A DNA stretch of 64,000 nt from Bradyrhizobium liaoningense (lineage in GTDB: Bacteria > Pseudomonadota > Alphaproteobacteria > Rhizobiales > Xanthobacteraceae). A model generated the notes under the pieces. That model was not told where the DNA came from and did no database searches. It was given only the letters and a program-made list of their open reading frames with translations. This document shows positions 60,331 through 64,000 of the stretch, in pieces (the first letter of the stretch is position 1; the number at the start of each line of letters is the position of its first letter). A program made the translations under genes and the position numbers. Location: NCBI RefSeq assembly GCF_018130955.1, contig NZ_JAFCJM010000006.1, forward strand, positions 166,191-230,190, given 5' to 3'.

Positions 60331-61395
60331 CTAGTAGGCGAGGTTGAGCAAAGTGCCGACGCGCTCTGAGGTGGCGGGATGGCTGCGAAGCAAGCGCATC
60401 GGGTCATGCGCGACCGCAGACGTGCGCATCGGCGCAGCGCCAGTATGATGGCGCTCCAGCTTGTCGAGTGCGGCGATGAGCGCCCGCGAGTCGCCGGTCA
60501 ATTCGAGCGCTGTGGCATCTGCATCAAGCTCGCGCACGCGCGACAGCGCCAGCCCAAGGAGCTGACCGAGAGTCGGAGCTGCGCTCAGCAGCGTCGCCAG
60601 CGGCAGGCTTGACGTCATGCCACCGTGATGATGCCGCGTCCGCAGCAGCGTGAGGCCAGCGAGCGATGTCCAATCGATCGCGCGACGCAACGCTGTCGCC
60701 CAGCTCATCGTCCGTGCGTCATTGTTGCGGATATGCGCAACTTCGTGGGCCAATATCCCGGCAATTTCCTGGCGCGTCATGCCGCGCAGCAGTCCCTCGG
60801 TCAACACGATGGCGCTGCGTTCCGGTCCGCCGAGCGCATAGGCATTCATGTCGCCCGGTGCCGGCAGACAATAGAGCTCGGGTAACCGGACCAGGCCGGC
60901 GCGGCTGCAGACCTTTGTCAGAATCGCAAACAGGTCCGGCACCTCGACGGAAGACAGCAGGCGCGCGCCGAACCAGCGATACATGTTCTCGCGCGTAATG
61001 ACTGTTCCATCCGGGTGGGGCGCGCTTTCCATGAGCGCCCGCTGCATTCCCGCGGCTCCGCCGACGATCCAGCCGCACACGGCAAGCAGCAACATCATTG
61101 CAAGGATCGCCAATGCAGACGATTGATGGTTCGCAGCCTGTTGGGCCAGCCGCTGATGGCCAGACGAGTGCCAATGTCTTGAGTCCAGCTCGATGCGGCA
61201 TCGCAGGAAAGTACCTGCTTCTCCGGACGGAGTGTAAATATCCAGGACGACGGTCGTGTTGCACCGTGTAACGCGCAGCATTTGCATCGGTGCGCTTCGT
61301 ACCAAAGCGAATGAAATGCCTGGCGCGGGGCCGGCGACATCTCGTCCTGGCCGACTGCCACGCAAAGCCATCCGGCTTATGCCAGAGTCAAACAC
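60331..61395 (-). CDS. M48 family zinc metallopeptidase (HtpX-like), membrane anchored
   Basis: A 354-aa peptidase. A transmembrane helix (about 93-116, ALAILAMMLLLAVCGWIVGGAAG) separates a cytoplasmic or short N-terminal part from the catalytic domain. The zinc site is GILAHEVAHIRNNDA (H-E-x-x-H) with the third ligand Glu in RVRELDADATALELTG. MNAYALGGPERSAIVLTEGLL is a typical upstream segment. The GTG at 61395 is favoured because GGGGA lies 7 bases before it; Met37 or Met39 are alternatives. HtpX-type enzymes degrade misfolded membrane proteins. No neighbour clarifies its substrate. Confidence 0.85.
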   Translation of the reverse strand: MFDSGISRMALRGSRPGRDVAGPAPGISFALVRSAPMQMLRVTRCNTTVVLDIYTPSGEAGTFLRCRIELDSRHWHSSGHQRLAQQAANHQSSALAILAMMLLLAVCGWIVGGAAGMQRALMESAPHPDGTVITRENMYRWFGARLLSSVEVPDLFAILTKVCSRAGLVRLPELYCLPAPGDMNAYALGGPERSAIVLTEGLLRGMTRQEIAGILAHEVAHIRNNDARTMSWATALRRAIDWTSLAGLTLLRTRHHHGGMTSSLPLATLLSAAPTLGQLLGLALSRVRELDADATALELTGDSRALIAALDKLERHHTGAAPMRTSAVAHDPMRLLRSHPATSERVGTLLNLAY

Positions 61396-61617
61396 CTATA
61401 GGTCCCCAAATGCGCGCCCAACTCCAAAAAGCTAGGGATCATCCGCTGTGTTGTCACGCCAATCCAATGCCGAAGACACAGAATCCACAGGAGTGTATCC
61501 ATCCCACCACGTCGAAGGCGTTCTTGCTTAGTCGGGACCGGGTTCCCGTTCAATTAAACGATGGTTTGGTTGGATCGCGCCCGGAATACCGTGAATGTGG
61601 TGACGTCGGGGATCGCG

Positions 61618-61743
61618 CTACATTCTCGAGCGAAAGCTCGCCACCATTGCGCGAAACTCCGGCAGGACTTCGTCAAATCGCTCGGACGGCGCCATGCCGA
61701 TGAAAACGAAGGGACGCCCCGATGGAAAAAGCGCGGCGACCAT
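61618..61743 (-). pseudogene. Decayed C-terminal fragment of an unidentified protein
   Basis: A 41-codon frame ends with SGRPFVFIGMAPSERFDEVL followed by PEFRAMVASFRSRM and a TAG stop. The ending (F-x-x-V-x-x-x-F-x-x-M-V-A-S-F-R) resembles a C terminus of some exported or protease-associated proteins. A TGA closes the frame just upstream, so the N-terminal part is missing or frameshifted. No ribosome site. Listed as a relic, with low certainty. Confidence 0.35.
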
Positions 61744-61860
61744 GCTCTGCACGGGCCGTCACCTGCGCTCGGCGGCGGCTGCCATCGCCAAGACGCCGAT
61801 GGCGATCCGCCACGAACTTGCACGAGGGGGCGCCTGTGCGCGCCGTCGCTGCGCGACGCG

Positions 61861-62682
61861 TCACACGCGCTCCGGCCACAACGCTGCAACGATCGCATCA
61901 AGCCCGTCGGTGAGCGCCGCCGGTCCAGGTTGCAGGATCAGCGGCGACTTGATCTCGACGATGCGATTGTCGCGCACGGCGGGAATGTCGTCCCAGCCGT
62001 CACGCATGCGGATGCGGTCGGGCACGACCTTCTTGCCGCACCATGAGGCAAGGATCACCTCGGGCCCGGCTGCGCGCACCGCCTCGGGCGTGACGATGCG
62101 GTCCTTTGCGGACTGCCGATGTCTGAGTTCTGGAAAGACATCCTCGCCGCCGGCGATCTCGATCAGCTCAGAGACCCAGCCGATGCCGGAGATCAGCGGA
62201 TCGTCCCATTCCTCGAAATAGACGCGTGGCTTCGGTGAGGGCCGGGGCGTTGCCGCGATCTGCGCCAGCCGCTGCTCGAAGCCGTCAGCAAGATGGCCTG
62301 CGCGCTCGGCACATCCCACCAGCGCGCCCACGGTGCGGATCATTGCCAGGATGCCGGCGACATCGCGCTGGTTGAAGACGTGGACGTCGATGCCGGCGCG
62401 GACGAGGTCGGCGACGATGGCTGCCTGGAGGTCGGAGAAGGCGAGCACCAGGTCCGGTTCCAGCGCCATGACCTTGGGAATGTCCGCAGAGATGAACGCC
62501 GACACCCGCGGTTTCTCGCGGCGGACCTGGGGTGGCCGCACGGCATAGCCGGAGACGCCGACGATGCGGTCCTGCTCGCCGAGCAGGTACAGCGTCTCCA
62601 CGGTCTCCTCGGTCAGGCAGACGATGCGGCGGGGCGGGAAGTGACGCATGGGGTGAGCATATGCCCCAATCTCGGCGTTCAT
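61861..62682 (-). CDS. BtuF-like cobalamin/iron-siderophore-type substrate-binding protein without signal peptide
   Basis: A 273-aa protein of the PF01497 class III binding-protein fold: PRRIVCLTEETVETLYLLGEQDRIVGVSGYA, PKVMALEPDLVLAFSDLQAAIVADLVRAGIDVHVFNQRDV, and ELIEIAGGEDVFPELRHRQSAKDRIVTPEAV. These match BtuF-type proteins that bind vitamin B12. No N-terminal signal peptide or lipobox is visible from the listed start (62682) or from Met12 (62649), so export is doubtful. It may be a cytoplasmic corrinoid or metallophore carrier. No btuCD genes nearby. Confidence 0.85.
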   Translation of the reverse strand: MNAEIGAYAHPMRHFPPRRIVCLTEETVETLYLLGEQDRIVGVSGYAVRPPQVRREKPRVSAFISADIPKVMALEPDLVLAFSDLQAAIVADLVRAGIDVHVFNQRDVAGILAMIRTVGALVGCAERAGHLADGFEQRLAQIAATPRPSPKPRVYFEEWDDPLISGIGWVSELIEIAGGEDVFPELRHRQSAKDRIVTPEAVRAAGPEVILASWCGKKVVPDRIRMRDGWDDIPAVRDNRIVEIKSPLILQPGPAALTDGLDAIVAALWPERV

Positions 62683-62768
62683 GTCATTACGGCCATGACC
62701 TCAGACGTCATTGCTTTGCTGAGCCTGGCAATTCACCTTGGGCATTCAAGAGATTGGGAGGACAACCG

Positions 62769-63170
62769 ATGACGCCGCTTGAGAAACTTCATGCGATGAA
62801 AATGCCGTTCGCCGAGCTCAAGGGGGTGCAGTTCGTGGAGGCCGAGAAGGATCGCGTGGTAGCGCGGATGACAGTCAGGCCAGAGCTCTGCACCCTCGGC
62901 CACACCATTCACGGCGGCGCCATCATGGCGCTGGCCGATTCCGTCGGCGCGGCAGCAACCGTGCTCAACCTGCCGGAGGACGCCAAGGGCACCACGACGC
63001 TGGAGAGCAAGACCAATTTCATCGGCGGCGCGAAGGTGGGAACCACGGTCGTTGCGACCGCGACCCCGATTCACCGGGGACGGCGGACCCAGGTCTGGCA
63101 GACCCGGCTCGAGACCGAGGACGGTAAATTGGTAGCGGTTGTGACCCAGACCCAGATGGTCCTCGTATGA
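62769..63170 (+). CDS. PaaI-family hotdog thioesterase
   Basis: A 133-aa acyl-CoA thioesterase. The start is at 62769 because GGGAGGA lies just upstream. The hotdog signature GHTIHGGAIMALADSVGAAA (about 43-62) contains the H-G-G-x-x-x-x-L-A-D active-site helix. TNFIGGAKVGTTVVATATPIHRGRRTQVWQTRL completes the fold. It likely hydrolyses hydroxyphenylacetyl-CoA or other acyl-CoAs to free CoA. Single gene. Confidence 0.92.
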   Translation: MTPLEKLHAMKMPFAELKGVQFVEAEKDRVVARMTVRPELCTLGHTIHGGAIMALADSVGAAATVLNLPEDAKGTTTLESKTNFIGGAKVGTTVVATATPIHRGRRTQVWQTRLETEDGKLVAVVTQTQMVLV

Positions 63171-63308
63171 TCACGGGCCCTTGATTTTGTTAACGAAATG
63201 TCACGTCCGCCGCCGCTAACTTGGGCTTGAAATTGATGCTGCGACGCACAATATGCAGGGCCTAGGGATTCGAACGCCTCCTCGAGGGACACCAAGAGGA
63301 GTTATGAC

Positions 63309-63923
63309 GTGGCACTTGAACAAACCGTCCGTACGAAGCCCGTGTCGGGCTATGTGCGGACCCTGATCCAGCAGGAAGAACTGCCGCTGCTGCGCGATCA
63401 TCTGCTGAGGCTCGATCCCGAAAGCAGGCACGACCGTTTCAACGGTTTTCTCGACGACAGCTTCATCGAACGTTACGCCGCCCGCTGCGCGGACGACGGC
63501 ACCGTGATCGTCGCTTATATCGTCGACGGCATGGTTCGCGGCGCGGCCGAGCTGCATCCGCCGGAAGGCGATTCCCTGCCTGAAGTTGCCTTCAGCGTGG
63601 AAAGCTCCGCGCGCCGCCAGGGCGTCGGCAGCGTGCTGTTCCGCCGCCTGATCGCAGAAGCGCGCTGGAAAGGATTTAAGAGCCTGCGCATCACGACGGG
63701 CGCGGACAACCACGCGATGCGTGCGCTGGCGCGGAAGTTCGGCGCGCATCTGGCGTTCCGTCATGGCGAATCGACCGGAACGATCGATCTGACCAAGACG
63801 CCTGAAGCCGAGTTGGCCGAGCTTGCCGCCGCGCCCTTCCGGGCCGGCCGCGCGATGCTCAGCTTCAATTCCACCTGCTGGAAGCTGCTCTCCAGCATGG
63901 TCGGCTCGAACCGCGCAGCCTGA
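63309..63923 (+). CDS. GNAT family N-acetyltransferase
   Basis: A 204-aa acetyltransferase with GTG start (AGAGGAG upstream). The acetyl-CoA motif is clear: PEVAFSVESSARRQGVGSVLFRRLIAEARWKGFKSLRITT (R-R-Q-G-V-G, about 95-135), followed by NHAMRALARKFGAHLAF. The protein that it modifies is unknown; N-terminal GYVRTLIQQEELPLLRDHL resembles the PatZ-like or stress-linked GNATs. Followed within 2 bp by the group II intron end. Confidence 0.9.
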   Translation: MALEQTVRTKPVSGYVRTLIQQEELPLLRDHLLRLDPESRHDRFNGFLDDSFIERYAARCADDGTVIVAYIVDGMVRGAAELHPPEGDSLPEVAFSVESSARRQGVGSVLFRRLIAEARWKGFKSLRITTGADNHAMRALARKFGAHLAFRHGESTGTIDLTKTPEAELAELAAAPFRAGRAMLSFNSTCWKLLSSMVGSNRAA

Positions 63924-63924
63924 A

Positions 63925-64000
63925 TCGGGATAGGGGGGAGCCTCGCAGCTCCTCCCCTCCCACACCACCGTACGTACGGGTCCGTATACGGCGGTTCGCT
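63925..64000 (-). mobile_element. Probable 3' end of a group II intron (domains V-VI)
   Basis: On the minus strand the window edge begins with a stem of the domain V kind (CCGCCGTA pairing with TACGGTGG around TACGGACCCGTACG), then a GGGGAGG.../...CTCCCCCC hairpin suited to domain VI, ending CTATCCCGATT. This wording is familiar from bacterial group II introns. The boundary abuts the GNAT stop codon. The reverse transcriptase would lie beyond 64000. Confidence 0.5.

Noticed and set aside
61394..61403. 10-bp palindrome ACCTATAGGT at the M48 start codon
   Set aside because: Short palindromes arise by chance and this one overlaps the ribosome site. No second copy was seen.
1..64000. CRISPR arrays, tRNA or rRNA genes
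   Set aside because: No regularly spaced direct repeats of CRISPR type and no tRNA cloverleaf or rRNA sequence was recognised on reading.

Overview
The window looks like chromosomal DNA of a Bradyrhizobium-type alphaproteobacterium (Nitrobacteraceae). The reasons are the high G+C with strong third-position bias, rhizobial palindromic intergenic repeats, Omp25/31-like and autotransporter barrels, and the gene families seen (MaeB-type malic enzyme, RNase D close to aspS, BtuF-like and GNAT genes). There is no rRNA, tRNA, phage or plasmid backbone. The only mobile DNA I can support is what looks like the 3' end of a group II intron at the right edge.

Layout. 0-4.3 kb: a small autotransporter-type barrel, then a LysR regulator divergent from an overlapping three-gene unit (acetyltransferase-like, GNAT, and an isochorismatase-fold protein without its catalytic Cys). 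4.5-7.4 kb: class III aminotransferase and RNase D. 7.7-13.4 kb: a large autotransporter and two AraC regulators. 13.7-17.8 kb: a leftward operon of a GpdQ-like phosphodiesterase, two permeases and a UgpB-like binding protein, with no ATPase gene and a Pho-box-like site upstream; this reads as organophosphate uptake and hydrolysis. 17.9-26.7 kb: selO, aspS, a large membrane-anchored unknown, maeB and a DoxX protein with a possible stress-sigma promoter. 26.9-34.2 kb: a surface-protein block (autotransporter, protein with two tandem porin-like barrels, autotransporter).

34.2-45.1 kb is the most interesting part. A leftward operon (SSS symporter, cytoplasmic BNR/sialidase-like protein, SDR) and a rightward operon (DapA-family aldolase, DUF1537 acid-sugar kinase, PdxA2-like dehydrogenase, iron alcohol dehydrogenase) flank an IclR regulator. 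Upstream of both operons lies a near-identical 25-bp element (20/25 positions). I infer one regulon for uptake and breakdown of an acid sugar or glycoside, ending in kinase plus PdxA2 chemistry of the D-threonate type. The substrate cannot be read from the sequence. Two unrelated genes sit between the operons (a membrane protein fused to a relic of an ABC binding protein, and an L,D-transpeptidase).

45.3-54 kb: DHFR-like protein, polysaccharide deacetylase, glutathione peroxidase, a second L,D-transpeptidase, CreA, several small exported proteins, and a MocR regulator divergent from a PNPOx-like gene. 54-58.4 kb: M20 deacylase and a tryptophan-to-anthranilate operon (formamidase, kynA, kynU). 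58.5-64 kb: an undescribed pair with a Gln/Gly/Tyr-rich protein carrying three copies of a helical repeat, an M48 protease, a decayed fragment, a BtuF-like protein, a PaaI thioesterase and a GNAT protein.
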